A stretch of 41,359 nt of DNA from Sphaerisporangium cinnabarinum (GCA_003052455.1 QAPD01000053.1:1-41359); one strand, 5' to 3'; shown: positions 23,713 to 31,655, numbered from the stretch's first letter. The notes: generated from the letters alone by a model not told the origin. Made by a program: numbers and translations.

Positions 23713-25038
23713 ATGAACCCCCTCACCCCGCGCACCCGACGCCGCCTCGTCGGTGCACCCCTGGCCGCCGGCGGCGTCGCGCTCGCCCTCGTCCTCACCG
23801 CGTGCTCCGGCGGCGGCGACGACGTCGCGGGCGAGCCGAGCACCCCGAGCGAGCCGGTCGAGCTGCGCATGACCGTCTGGACGGCCGACGAGACGCAGCT
23901 CGCGCAGTTCCAGGAGATCGCCGACGCGTACGTCGCGGAGAACCCGGACCTCGTGTCCGGCGTGACGTTCGAGACGATCCCGTTCGAGGACTACACGACG
24001 TCGCTCACGACGCAGCTCGCCGGCGGCAACGCGCCGGACCTCGCCTGGATCCTCGAGAGCTACGCGCCCGAGTTCGTGGCGAGCGGCGCGCTCGTCGACG
24101 TCGCCCCCAAGCTGCAGGAGACCGAGGGGTACGCGTACGACGACCTGCTCGACTCCTCGCTCGCGCTGTGGCAGAAGGACGACGGCCTGTACGCCTACCC
24201 GTTCTCCAACTCGCCGTTCGCGCTGTTCGTCAACACCGACCAGGTCGCCGCGGCGGGCCAGCCGAACCCGGCGGACCTCGTCGCGTCGGGCGACTGGACC
24301 TACGACCAGGTCCGCGAGATCGCGGCGGCGGCCGCCGCGACGTCGGGCAAGCAGGGCCTCGTGGTCCGCGACTTCGACTACAAGGTGTGGGAGAACCTGT
24401 CGACGATCTGGGACGGCTGGGACGCGACGCCCTGGAGCGAGGACGGCACGCAGTGCACGTTCACCGACCCCGAGATGGTCGACGCGCTCACGTGGGTCCA
24501 CGACGCGACGTTCGTCGACAAGGCGCTGCCCGGACCCGGCACGACGGCCGACTTCTTCGCGGGCGACTCCGCCATGACGATCACGCAGATCAGCCGCGCG
24601 TCGTCGCTCGACGACTCGTTCGGGTGGGACGTCGTGCCGCTCCCGGCGGGCCCAGCGGGCCAGCAGAACGTCATCGGCCAGGCCGGCATCGGCGTCTTCG
24701 CGGCCGGGGAGCACCCCGACGTCGCGGCTGACTTCCTCGCGTGGTTCACCAACCCGGAGAACGCCGAGACGCTCGCCGCGTACTTCCCGCCGCCGCGCGA
24801 GTCGCTGCTCACCGCCGAGACGCTCGGGGCGGCCAACCCGAAGCTCAGCGAGGAGCAGCTCCAGGCGGTCGTCGTCGACGGCATCCAGGGTGCCGTGACG
24901 AAGCCGTCGCACCAGAACTTCGCCAAGCTGCAGGACACGGTGCGGGCCCAGCTCGACGCGCTGTGGACCGCCGACGCGGACGTCGAGGGCGTCCTCGCCG
25001 ACACGTGCGCGGCGATCCAGCCCCTCCTCGGGGACTGA
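23713..25038 (+). CDS. ABC sugar-binding lipoprotein
   Basis: The 441-residue extracellular solute-binding protein (family 1, carbohydrate type) has a lipoprotein signal with lipobox LTAC at about residues 28-31 followed by SGGGDD. The mature part shows typical features: VELRMTVWTADETQLAQFQEI, YVAENPDLV, APDLAWILESYAPEF, YAYPFSNSPFALFVNTD and GQAGIGVFAAGEHPDVAADFLAWF. It should capture an oligosaccharide or related compound and deliver it to the two permeases that follow. ATG 23713 has AAGGAG 6 nt upstream. It starts 53 nt after the oxidoreductase stop, in the same operon. Confidence 0.95.
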   Translation: MNPLTPRTRRRLVGAPLAAGGVALALVLTACSGGGDDVAGEPSTPSEPVELRMTVWTADETQLAQFQEIADAYVAENPDLVSGVTFETIPFEDYTTSLTTQLAGGNAPDLAWILESYAPEFVASGALVDVAPKLQETEGYAYDDLLDSSLALWQKDDGLYAYPFSNSPFALFVNTDQVAAAGQPNPADLVASGDWTYDQVREIAAAAAATSGKQGLVVRDFDYKVWENLSTIWDGWDATPWSEDGTQCTFTDPEMVDALTWVHDATFVDKALPGPGTTADFFAGDSAMTITQISRASSLDDSFGWDVVPLPAGPAGQQNVIGQAGIGVFAAGEHPDVAADFLAWFTNPENAETLAAYFPPPRESLLTAETLGAANPKLSEEQLQAVVVDGIQGAVTKPSHQNFAKLQDTVRAQLDALWTADADVEGVLADTCAAIQPLLGD

Positions 25039-25040
25039 GC

Positions 25041-25928
25041 GTGGCGTCCTCCGCACTCGCACGACGGGACGCGGCCGTGGGCTACACCATGGTCGCGCCC
25101 GCCGTGCTCGGCGCGCTCGCGTTCGTCGTCGCGCCGCTGGTCGCCGTCGTCTGGTACTCGCTGCACGAGTGGAACGTCCTCGCGAACACGTTCACGTTCG
25201 CGGGTGCGGACAACTACGAGCGGATGCTCGCCGACCCCGGGCTGCGGGACTCGCTCCTCGCGAGCCTGTGGTTCTCCGTCGGGCTCGTCGTGCTCAACAT
25301 CTCGCTCGCGCTCGTCCTCGCGGTGCTGCTCAACCAGCGGCTCCCCGGCACGACGACGTTCCGCACGTTCTTCTTCTCGCCGGTCGTCGTGTCCCTCGTG
25401 GCGTGGACGATCGTGTGGAGCTTCCTGCTCCAGGCCGACGGCGGCATCAACGGGTTCCTGTCGTTGCTCGGCGTCGACGGCCCGAACTGGCTGCGCGGGG
25501 AGACGACGGCGATGCTCTCGGTGATCGTCGTGCAGGTCTTCAAGAACGTGGGCCTCAACATGATCCTGTTCCTCGCGGCCCTGCAGGGGGTGCCCGAGGA
25601 GATCCAGGAGGCCGCGCGCATCGACGGCGCCGGCGCGTGGCGCCGGTTCCGGTCCATCACGCTCCCGCTCATCAGCCCGACCGTCCTGCTGGTCTCGATC
25701 CTCACGATCGTGGGCTCGCTCGAGGTGTTCGCGCAGATCGCCGTGCTCACGGGCGGGGGGCCGGGGAACTCGACCACCGTGCTCGTCTACTACCTGTACC
25801 AGCAGGCGTTCCGGTTCAACGACTTCGGCTACGCGAGCGCGATCTCCGTCCTGCTGTTCGTCATCGTCCTCGTCCTGACACTCGTGCAGTGGCAGACGCG
25901 CAAGAGGTGGGTCTTCCATGAAGTCTGA
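25041..25928 (+). CDS. ABC sugar transporter permease, MalF/UgpA type
   Basis: The 295-residue inner-membrane protein has about six transmembrane segments, starting MVAPAVLGALAFVVAPLVAV. The ATPase-contacting EAA loop reads EEIQEAARIDGAGAWRRFRS and is followed by ITLPLISPT. Length and topology match MalF/UgpA-type subunits of carbohydrate importers. GTG 25041 follows the binding-protein stop by 2 nt, and the 3' end overlaps the next permease by 11 nt, so the three are translated as a unit. No ATPase gene lies in the locus; in actinobacteria a shared MsiK-type ATPase usually serves such importers. Confidence 0.95.
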   Translation: MASSALARRDAAVGYTMVAPAVLGALAFVVAPLVAVVWYSLHEWNVLANTFTFAGADNYERMLADPGLRDSLLASLWFSVGLVVLNISLALVLAVLLNQRLPGTTTFRTFFFSPVVVSLVAWTIVWSFLLQADGGINGFLSLLGVDGPNWLRGETTAMLSVIVVQVFKNVGLNMILFLAALQGVPEEIQEAARIDGAGAWRRFRSITLPLISPTVLLVSILTIVGSLEVFAQIAVLTGGGPGNSTTVLVYYLYQQAFRFNDFGYASAISVLLFVIVLVLTLVQWQTRKRWVFHEV

Positions 25929-26895
25929 CGTGATGCCCGGCCCGGCCACGCTCCCGGGCGCGGACGACGGCCCGGCCCGGCCCGCGGCGTCGGGCACGGG
26001 CGGCGCCGACGGCGGGGCGACCCGCGGCGGACGGCGCGGGCGCCGCACGGGGAGCGCGCGCACGCGCCGCCGGTGGGGGCGTGCGGCGCTCGTGGCGCTC
26101 CTCGTCGTGCTCAGCGTGCCGTTCGTCTTCCCGACGTGGTGGATGGCGACGTCGAGCCTCAAGCCGATGAGCGAGATCCTGCGGGCCGTGCCGACGCTCT
26201 GGCCCCAGGACCCGTCGTTCGCGGCCTACGGCGAGGTGTTCCGGCTGCAGCCGTTCGCGCAGCAGTACTGGAACAGCCTCTACATCGCCGTGGTCGTGAC
26301 CGTCGGGACGATCCTCGTGGCCTCGATGGCCGGGTACGCGTTCGCGCGCATCCGGTTCCCCGGGGCGAACGCGCTGTTCCTGCTCGTGCTCGTCGGGCTG
26401 CTCGTGCCGTCGGAGGTGACGATCGTCCCGCTGTTCCGGATGGTCAACTCGCTCGGGCTCATCGACACGCACTGGCCGCTCGTGGTCATCCCGATCCTCG
26501 GGGCGCCGAGCGTCCTCGCGACGTTCATCATGCGCCAGTTCTTCCTCGGGCTCCCCGGCGAGCTCGAGGAGGCGGGGCGCATGGACGGCCTCGGGCGGTG
26601 GGGGATCTTCTGGCGGATCGCGTTCCCGCTGTCGCGCTCGGCGATCTCGGCCGTCGCGATCTTCACGTTCCTCAAGTCGTGGAACCTCTACCTCGAGCCG
26701 ATCGTGTACCTCTCGAGCAAGGACCGGTTCACGCTCCCGCAGGCGCTCACGCAGTACGTCGACGCCTACGGCGGCCCGATGTGGAACGTGCAGCTCGCCG
26801 CGACCACGCTCACCGTGCTGCCCGTGCTCGCGGTGTTCCTCGTCGCGCAGAAGCAGTTCGTCCAGGGCCTCGCGCACACCGGCCTCAAGGGCTGA
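25918..26895 (+). CDS. ABC sugar transporter permease, MalG/UgpE type
   Basis: The 325-residue protein has six predicted membrane segments and the EAA loop LEEAGRMDGLGRWGIFWRIA followed by FPLSRS. The ending FLVAQKQFVQGLAHTGLKG is typical of MalG-like subunits. An unusual N-terminal cytoplasmic extension of about 50 residues is rich in Gly, Ala, Pro and then Arg (GGRRGRRTGSARTRRRWGR). A shorter start is not obvious: ATG 25918 overlaps the upstream gene and is supported by AAGAGG just upstream. It pairs with the preceding permease. Confidence 0.95.
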   Translation: MKSDVMPGPATLPGADDGPARPAASGTGGADGGATRGGRRGRRTGSARTRRRWGRAALVALLVVLSVPFVFPTWWMATSSLKPMSEILRAVPTLWPQDPSFAAYGEVFRLQPFAQQYWNSLYIAVVVTVGTILVASMAGYAFARIRFPGANALFLLVLVGLLVPSEVTIVPLFRMVNSLGLIDTHWPLVVIPILGAPSVLATFIMRQFFLGLPGELEEAGRMDGLGRWGIFWRIAFPLSRSAISAVAIFTFLKSWNLYLEPIVYLSSKDRFTLPQALTQYVDAYGGPMWNVQLAATTLTVLPVLAVFLVAQKQFVQGLAHTGLKG

Positions 26896-26911
26896 CCCCC
26901 TCTCCCGTGAG

Positions 26912-26960
26912 TGCGGGGGATAGTCGTGATCCCGTCGCGGATCGGCGACTATTTCCTGCA
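26912..26960 (+). promoter_or_regulatory. Long imperfect hairpin overlapping the ABC-F promoter
   Basis: The 15-nt arms TGCGGGGGATAGTCG (26912-26926) and CGACTATTTCCTGCA (26946-26960) pair throughout if G-U is allowed. An inner GATCC/GGATC stem closes loop CGTCGC. It may terminate the sugar operon, whose last stop is at 26895. Its right arm also holds TTCCTG (26953-26958), a possible -35 for the next gene, so it could instead be an operator. Confidence 0.6.
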
Positions 26961-26976
26961 CCCACGGGGTGCGGCC

Positions 26977-26982
26977 TAGGCT
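26977..26982 (+). promoter_or_regulatory. -10 box of a probable leaderless ABC-F promoter
   Basis: TAGGCT lies 7 nt before GTG 26990 and 18 bp after TTCCTG (26953-26958). The hexamer equals that before ksgA, and no Shine-Dalgarno sequence precedes the start. Confidence 0.6.
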
Positions 26983-26989
26983 CGACGGC

Positions 26990-28843
26990 GTGGCTCACCT
27001 TCTCGGCGCCGACGGCATCTCGCTGACCGTCGGCACCCGCACCCTGCTCGACGACGTCTCGCTCGGCCTCGACGACGGCGACCGCGTCGGCATCGTCGGC
27101 CCCAACGGGGCCGGCAAGACGACGCTCCTGCGCCTCCTCGCGGGCACGCAGCAGCCCGACGGCGGCCGCGTCACCCGCGTGGGCGGGCTGCGGGTGGGCC
27201 TGCTCGACCAGCGCGACGACGTCGGCACCGGCGCGACGATCCGCGACCTCGTGCACGGCGACGCTGCGACCCACGCCTGGGCGTCGGACGCGAGCATCCG
27301 CACCGTCCACGCGGGGCTGCTGGGCGACCTCGACCTCGACGCCCCGGCGGACACCCTGTCCGGCGGGCAGCGGCGCCGCGTCGCGCTCGCGGCGCTCCTC
27401 GTCGCCGACCACGACGTGCTGTTCCTCGACGAGCCGACGAACCACCTCGACGTCGAGGGCGTCGCGTGGCTCGCCGCGCACCTCGGCGACCGCTTCGCCC
27501 GCCCGGGCGCGAAGGGCGCCCTCGTGGTCGTCACGCACGACCGCTGGTTCCTCGACGCCGTGTGCTCGCGCATGTGGGAGGTGCGCGGCGACGGCTCGGG
27601 CCAGGTCGAGGGCTACGAGGGCGGGTACGCCGCGTACGTGCTCGCGCGCGCCGAGCGCCAGCGCACCGCGGCCGTCGCGGCGGAGAAGCGCGACAACCTG
27701 CTGCGCAAGGAGCTCGCGTGGCTCCGGCGCGGCGCGCCCGCGCGCACGTCCAAGCCCAAGTTCCGGCTCGACGCCGCCGCCGCGCTCATCGCCGACGTCC
27801 CGCCCCCGCGCGACACGCTCGAGCTCACGCGCACCGCGACCAAGCGGCTCGGCAAGGACGTGCTCGACCTCGAGGACGTGACTGTCGCCGTCCCGCGCCA
27901 GGACGGCCAGGGGGAGCGCGTGCTGCTCGACGACGTCACGTGGCGCCTCGGGCCCGGCGACCGGTACGGGGTCGTCGGGGTCAACGGCGCCGGGAAGACG
28001 ACGCTCCTCGCGCTCCTCGCCGGACGGCGCGAGCCCGACTCCGGGCGGGTCAAGCGCGGCAAGACCGTCCACGTCGCCGAGCTGTCGCAGGACGTCGGCG
28101 AGCTCGACGACATCGCCGGGGCGCGCGTGATCCAGGTGATCGAGGACGAGAAGCGCTCGGTCGTCGTGGACGGCAAGGAGCTCTCCGCGTCCCAGCTCGT
28201 CGAGCGGCTCGGCTTCACGCGCGAGCGGTCGCAGACGCTCGTGCGCGACCTCTCGGGCGGCGAGCGGCGCCGCCTCCAGCTCCTGCGCCTGCTCGTCGCC
28301 GAGCCCAACGTGCTCCTGCTCGACGAGCCGACGAACGACCTCGACACCGACACGCTCGCCGCGCTCGAGGACCTGCTCGACGGCTGGCCCGGCACGCTCA
28401 TCGTGGTCTCGCACGACCGCTACCTGCTGGAGCGCGTCGCGGACCGCCAGGTCGCGCTGCTCGGCGACGGCCAGGTGCGCGACCTGCCGGGCGGCGTCGA
28501 GCAGTACCTCGAGCTGCGGCGCGCGGCGCTCGCGGGCGCGGGCGCCGCGTCGACCGGGTTCGCACCCACGGGCGGCGCCGACGCGACGCCGGACGCGGGG
28601 CCGGCCGCGGAGGCCCCGGGCCCGAGCGCGGCCGAGGTGCGGGCGGCGAAGAAGGAGATCAACCGCATCGAGCGGCGCCTGAGCAAGATCGCGGAGGTCG
28701 AGGGCCGGCTGCACGAGAAGATCGCGGCGAACGCGACGGACTTCGCGGCGGTCGCGGAGCTCGACGCCGAGCTGCGCACGCTCGCGGCGGAGAAGGACGA
28801 GCTCGAGGCGGCGTGGCTCGAGGCGGCGGAGGTCGCCGGGTGA
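26990..28843 (+). CDS. ABC-F family ATPase (Uup/EttA-like)
   Basis: The 617-residue cytosolic protein has two fused ATP-binding cassettes and no membrane segments. Cassette 1 has GIVGPNGAGKTTLLRLLAG, the signature LSGGQRRR, FLDEPTNHLD and VTHDRWFLD. A charged linker (AERQRTAAVAAEKRDNLLRK) follows. Cassette 2 has GVVGVNGAGKTTLLALLAG, LSGGERRR, LLDEPTNDLD and VSHDRYLLE. A C-terminal coiled coil (about 550-617, AKKEINRIERRLSKIAEVEG) resembles that of Uup. ABC-F proteins act on ribosomes or DNA structures; some give antibiotic resistance, but nothing here proves that. GTG 26990 is supported by the TAGGCT -10 seven bases upstream. Confidence 0.95.
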   Translation: MAHLLGADGISLTVGTRTLLDDVSLGLDDGDRVGIVGPNGAGKTTLLRLLAGTQQPDGGRVTRVGGLRVGLLDQRDDVGTGATIRDLVHGDAATHAWASDASIRTVHAGLLGDLDLDAPADTLSGGQRRRVALAALLVADHDVLFLDEPTNHLDVEGVAWLAAHLGDRFARPGAKGALVVVTHDRWFLDAVCSRMWEVRGDGSGQVEGYEGGYAAYVLARAERQRTAAVAAEKRDNLLRKELAWLRRGAPARTSKPKFRLDAAAALIADVPPPRDTLELTRTATKRLGKDVLDLEDVTVAVPRQDGQGERVLLDDVTWRLGPGDRYGVVGVNGAGKTTLLALLAGRREPDSGRVKRGKTVHVAELSQDVGELDDIAGARVIQVIEDEKRSVVVDGKELSASQLVERLGFTRERSQTLVRDLSGGERRRLQLLRLLVAEPNVLLLDEPTNDLDTDTLAALEDLLDGWPGTLIVVSHDRYLLERVADRQVALLGDGQVRDLPGGVEQYLELRRAALAGAGAASTGFAPTGGADATPDAGPAAEAPGPSAAEVRAAKKEINRIERRLSKIAEVEGRLHEKIAANATDFAAVAELDAELRTLAAEKDELEAAWLEAAEVAG

Positions 28844-29166
28844 CGGCCGACCGCATGCGGGTCGCGGTGTCCGCGCGCGGCGTCGAGGTCGACGACGGGC
28901 AGGGCGGCGTCCTCGCGCCCTGGGCGGACGTGCGCCGCGTCACCGCGTTCGCGCTCGGCGGCCCGGGCGGCACCGCCCGGTACGTGTCGTTCGACCTCGT
29001 GAACGGGCACAGCGTCGAGGTGGACGACGCCGCCCCGGAGTGGGACGACGTGCTCGCCGCCCTGCCCGGGCGGGTCGAGCTCGCGGTGGACGACCCGCTC
29101 GCGGCGCTCGGCGCGCTCGCGCCGGGCGGGAGGCTCGTCCTCGCGGGGCCCGTGCGGACCCGCTGA
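28840..29166 (+). CDS. Hypothetical protein coupled to the ABC-F gene
   Basis: The 108-residue product is not a family I can name. It has the pattern MRVAVSARGVEVDDGQGGVL, APWADVRRVTAFALGG, ARYVSFDLVNGHSVEVDD and WDDVLAALPGRVEL, that is, several beta strands then a helix, reminiscent of small PH-like bacterial domains that read a surface W/D-rich turn. No signal or membrane segment is present. GTG 28840 overlaps the ABC-F stop as GTGA, so it is probably translated with that gene. Codon use fits the neighbourhood, which supports a real gene. Confidence 0.75.
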   Translation: MTADRMRVAVSARGVEVDDGQGGVLAPWADVRRVTAFALGGPGGTARYVSFDLVNGHSVEVDDAAPEWDDVLAALPGRVELAVDDPLAALGALAPGGRLVLAGPVRTR

Positions 29167-29225
29167 CCGCCGGGGACCTGCGTCCGGGCGCCCGGGTCGC
29201 AGCGCCGGGGGCGCGGCCGTACGGC

Positions 29226-29711
29226 TCAGCGCCGGAGGAAGCCCATGCGGTCGTCGGGGTCGACGCGCTCGAGGATGGCGCCCGCGATGGCGTCGAGCTG
29301 CTCGACCTGCTCGTCGGTGAGGGCGTCGATCACGTGGTCGCGCACCGTCGCGACGTGCCCGGGCGCGGTCGCGACGACCTTGTCCCAGCCGGCGTCGGTG
29401 AGGTGCGCGTTCGTCGCGCGGCGGTCCTCGGGGCACGGCACGCGCTCGACGAGGCCGCGCTTCTCGAGGCGCGCGACGACGTGCGACAGCCGGGGGAGCG
29501 TGGCGTTGGTGGCGCCCGCGAGGTCGGTCATGCGCAGCGTGCGCCGCGGAGCCTCCGAGAGCATGGCCAGCACGTAGTACTCGAAGTGGCTGAGGTCGGC
29601 GTCGCGCCGGAGCTGGGAGTCGAGGACGCCCGGCAGCAGCTCCACGACCGCCACGAGCCGCTTCCACGCGTCGAGCTGCTGGTCGTCGAGCCAGCGGGGT
29701 TCCGTCGCCAT
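29226..29711 (-). CDS. MarR-family regulator of the divergent oxidoreductase
   Basis: The 161-residue protein is a typical MarR: DAWKRLVAVVELLPGVLDSQ (dimerisation helix), LSHFEYYVLAMLSEAP, the recognition region MTDLAGATNATLPRLSHVVA, wing VERVPCPEDRRATNAHLTDA and a C-terminal helix. A single cysteine lies in the wing (VPCPEDRR), which could be redox-sensitive, but the site differs from OhrR. ATG 29711 has GGAGGAG upstream. A perfect 20-bp palindrome covers the start of transcription of the divergent gene at 29830, the expected target. Confidence 0.93.
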   Translation of the reverse strand: MATEPRWLDDQQLDAWKRLVAVVELLPGVLDSQLRRDADLSHFEYYVLAMLSEAPRRTLRMTDLAGATNATLPRLSHVVARLEKRGLVERVPCPEDRRATNAHLTDAGWDKVVATAPGHVATVRDHVIDALTDEQVEQLDAIAGAILERVDPDDRMGFLRR

Positions 29712-29741
29712 CACTCCTCCTCCGTCCGGCGATCCACATAG

Positions 29742-29791
29742 TTGACGGTACAAGTTTAGCGGCGTACGGTGTTAGTTGTAGCAACAACTAA
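29742..29791 (+). promoter_or_regulatory. Promoter with perfect MarR operator
   Basis: TTGACG (29742-29747), 17-bp spacer, TACGGT (29765-29770). Two bases later is TTAGTTGTAGCAACAACTAA (29772-29791), perfect 8-bp arms around a 4-bp centre. Binding there would block the divergent oxidoreductase gene. A looser copy (TAGTTG...CAAGTTTA) overlaps the -35. Confidence 0.85.
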
Positions 29792-29829
29792 TAGCCGACC
29801 GTCGGGCCGGCGGAGGAAGGGAAGCCACC

Positions 29830-30432
29830 ATGAGCAGCATCACCATCATCGGCGCCGGGAACATGGGCTCGGCCATCGCCGGTCTCGCGCTCGCCGCGGG
29901 CAGCCAGGTGCAGGTCCTGACCCGCGAGGCCACCGAGGTCGACCCGCGCGTCACGGCGGGCACGGTCGGCGACGAGATCACGGGCGACGTCGTCGTCCTC
30001 GCGCTGCCGTACGGTGCGCTCGACGACGTCCTCGGCGCCTACGCGGGCCGCCTCGACGGCAAGGTGCTCGTCGACATCACCAACCCGGTCGACTTCGCGA
30101 CGTTCGACTCCCTCGTCGTGCCTGCCGGCTCGTCGGCCGCGGCGCAGATCCAGGAGCGCGTCCCGGGCGCGCGCGTCCTCAAGGCGTTCAACACGAGCTT
30201 CGCGGCGACGCTCGCCACCGGTCAGGTCGGGCCGCTCCCGACGACGGTCCTCGTCGCGGGCGACGACGCCGACGCGAAGGCCGCCCTCGCGAGCGCCGTG
30301 TCCGGGGTGCGCGTCGTCGACGCCGGCTCGCTGAAGCGCGCGCACGAGCTCGAGGCCCTCGGCTTCCTGCAGCTCACGCTCGCGGCGGGGGAGAAGACCT
30401 CCTGGACGACGGGCTTCGCGCTCGCCGAGTGA
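29830..30432 (+). CDS. NADP-binding oxidoreductase, F420-dependent NADP-reductase-like
   Basis: The 200-residue protein consists of a single Rossmann domain. The dinucleotide motif ITIIGAGNMGSAIAGLALAA lies at residues 4-23, followed by TREAT, which fits NADP(H). Further conserved parts are VVLALPYGALDDVL, LVDITNPVDF and VLKAFNTSFAATLATGQVG, as in NADPH:F420 reductases and the PF03807 family. The region after about 140 is short, with no separate catalytic domain. Function is probably redox cofactor reduction; F420 use is not shown by sequence. ATG 29830 has GGAGGAAGG upstream. Control by the divergent MarR protein is strongly suggested. Confidence 0.87.
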   Translation: MSSITIIGAGNMGSAIAGLALAAGSQVQVLTREATEVDPRVTAGTVGDEITGDVVVLALPYGALDDVLGAYAGRLDGKVLVDITNPVDFATFDSLVVPAGSSAAAQIQERVPGARVLKAFNTSFAATLATGQVGPLPTTVLVAGDDADAKAALASAVSGVRVVDAGSLKRAHELEALGFLQLTLAAGEKTSWTTGFALAE

Positions 30433-30445
30433 CCCCACCCGCTCC

Positions 30446-30495
30446 CGCACGGCGACGGCCGGTCACCCCGCGGGGTGACCGGCCGTCGCCGTGCG
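30446..30495. terminator. 50-bp perfect palindrome, bidirectional terminator
   Basis: Positions 30446-30470 and 30471-30495 are exact reverse complements (25 bp each, no spacer; centre CCCCGCGGGG). It lies between two convergent stop codons (30432 and 30503) and should terminate both transcripts. Confidence 0.88.
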
Positions 30496-30502
30496 CGGAG
30501 GG

Positions 30503-31519
30503 TCAGCCGCGCGCCTTCTCGACGGCGGTGCGGGCCGCCTCGTGCTCCGCCTTCTGGGCCTCGCGCAGCGCCTTCTCCAGCTCGCGCACCTTCTTCTGCG
30601 CCTCGCGCACGCGCCGCTCCGCGTCGCGCCGCCGGAGCGTCGCCTTCTTGACCCGCGGGTCCTTGACGTGGACCGCGACCTCGACCGGTGCGACGGCGTC
30701 CCGCGGGTCCGCCGCCGGTGCGGGCTCCGTGGCCGTGGCGGGCTGCCTTCCGGGCGCGCGGCCCGCGCCGGGCGCCCCGGCGGCCCGCGCGTCGACGTAG
30801 ACGGCGATCCCGTCGAGCACCCGCTCCAGGCCCCACGCGGTGTCGTCGATCTCGCCCTCGCCCGCGTACGTCCCCGCCTCGACGAGGGGCCGCAGGTAGG
30901 GGAACCGCACCTCGTCCACGAGCCCGCGCAGCGCGTCGGCCCACGCGCCACCCTGGACCGCCTCGTCGCCGCCGGCCGCGGCGACGGCGCGCGCGAGGTC
31001 GGTCTGCAGCCGGGCCGCGTTCCGGGCGTACCCGCTGACGAGGAGGATGACGGACATCTTCTCCTCGTCGTCGAGCGGCGTGGACCGCAGCGCGCGCAGC
31101 CCGGCGTCCGCGCCGCGCAGGTTGTTCGGCGTGAGCGGCGCGCCGGTCACGGGGATGTCGAGGAACCACGGGTGCGACGCGAACACCGCCATCGTGAACT
31201 GCGCCCACTCGCGCAGCTCGGCGCGCCAGTCGGCCGGCTCGTGCGCCGGCGGGTACTCGACGTCGAGCGCCGCCTCCTGCATGAGGAGCAGCAGGTCGTC
31301 CTTGCTCGTGACGTACCGGTAGAGCGACATCGTCGTGAAGCCGAGGCTCTGCGCGACCTTCGCCATGGACACGGCCCCGAGCCCGTCGGCGTCGGCGATC
31401 TCCGTCGCCGCGTCGACGATCCGCTCGATGCTCAGCTCGCGCTTCGGCGCGCGCTCGGGGCGTTCGGCCACGCCCCACGCGAGCGCGAGCCGGGGCGGGA
31501 GGTCGGGTGCGTCCGTCAT
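30503..31519 (-). CDS. TetR-family regulator with charged C-terminal coiled coil
   Basis: The 338-residue protein has the TetR DNA-binding domain (about 25-75): ELSIERIVDAATEIADADG, VSMAKVAQSLGFTTMSLYRY and VTSKDDLLLLM. A TetR_C-type ligand domain follows to about 240 (WRAELREWAQFTMAVFASHP, SPYLRPLVEAGTY-like region, LERVLDGIAVYVDA). The last ~55 residues form an Arg/Lys/Glu-rich helix (RRRDAERRVREAQKKVRELE ...) after a Pro/Ala linker, an addition most TetR proteins lack. ATG 31519 has GGAGG 8 nt upstream. It lies downstream of, and in the same direction as, a DrrAB-type exporter, a common pairing; that operon is the likely target. Confidence 0.9.
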   Translation of the reverse strand: MTDAPDLPPRLALAWGVAERPERAPKRELSIERIVDAATEIADADGLGAVSMAKVAQSLGFTTMSLYRYVTSKDDLLLLMQEAALDVEYPPAHEPADWRAELREWAQFTMAVFASHPWFLDIPVTGAPLTPNNLRGADAGLRALRSTPLDDEEKMSVILLVSGYARNAARLQTDLARAVAAAGGDEAVQGGAWADALRGLVDEVRFPYLRPLVEAGTYAGEGEIDDTAWGLERVLDGIAVYVDARAAGAPGAGRAPGRQPATATEPAPAADPRDAVAPVEVAVHVKDPRVKKATLRRRDAERRVREAQKKVRELEKALREAQKAEHEAARTAVEKARG

Positions 31520-31580
31520 GGCTTCATCCTCCCCGACGGCGCCCGGACGTGGGTCACAGCCGTGCCGAGCGGGCCCCCCC

Positions 31581-31655
31581 GGTGGCGCGAGCAGGTGGTC
31601 CTGGTGCGTCCGGTCGGCAGGACGGGCCAGGACCACCTGCTCGGCCGCGCGGGGG
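31581..31655. repeat. 75-bp dispersed palindromic repeat, copy B, between genes
   Basis: GAGCAGGTGGTCCTGG (31589-31604) and CCAGGACCACCTGCTC (31627-31642) are perfect 16-bp arms; an inner CGTCC/GGACG stem tightens the loop. It aligns without gaps to 8811-8885 (59 of 75). It lies 49 bp past the stop of the exporter permease and could serve as its terminator. Confidence 0.8.

Noticed and set aside
20891-26895. Complete ABC importer with its own ATPase
   Set aside because: No ATPase gene lies between 16275 and 26895; the ABC-F protein that follows is a soluble tandem ATPase unsuited to import.
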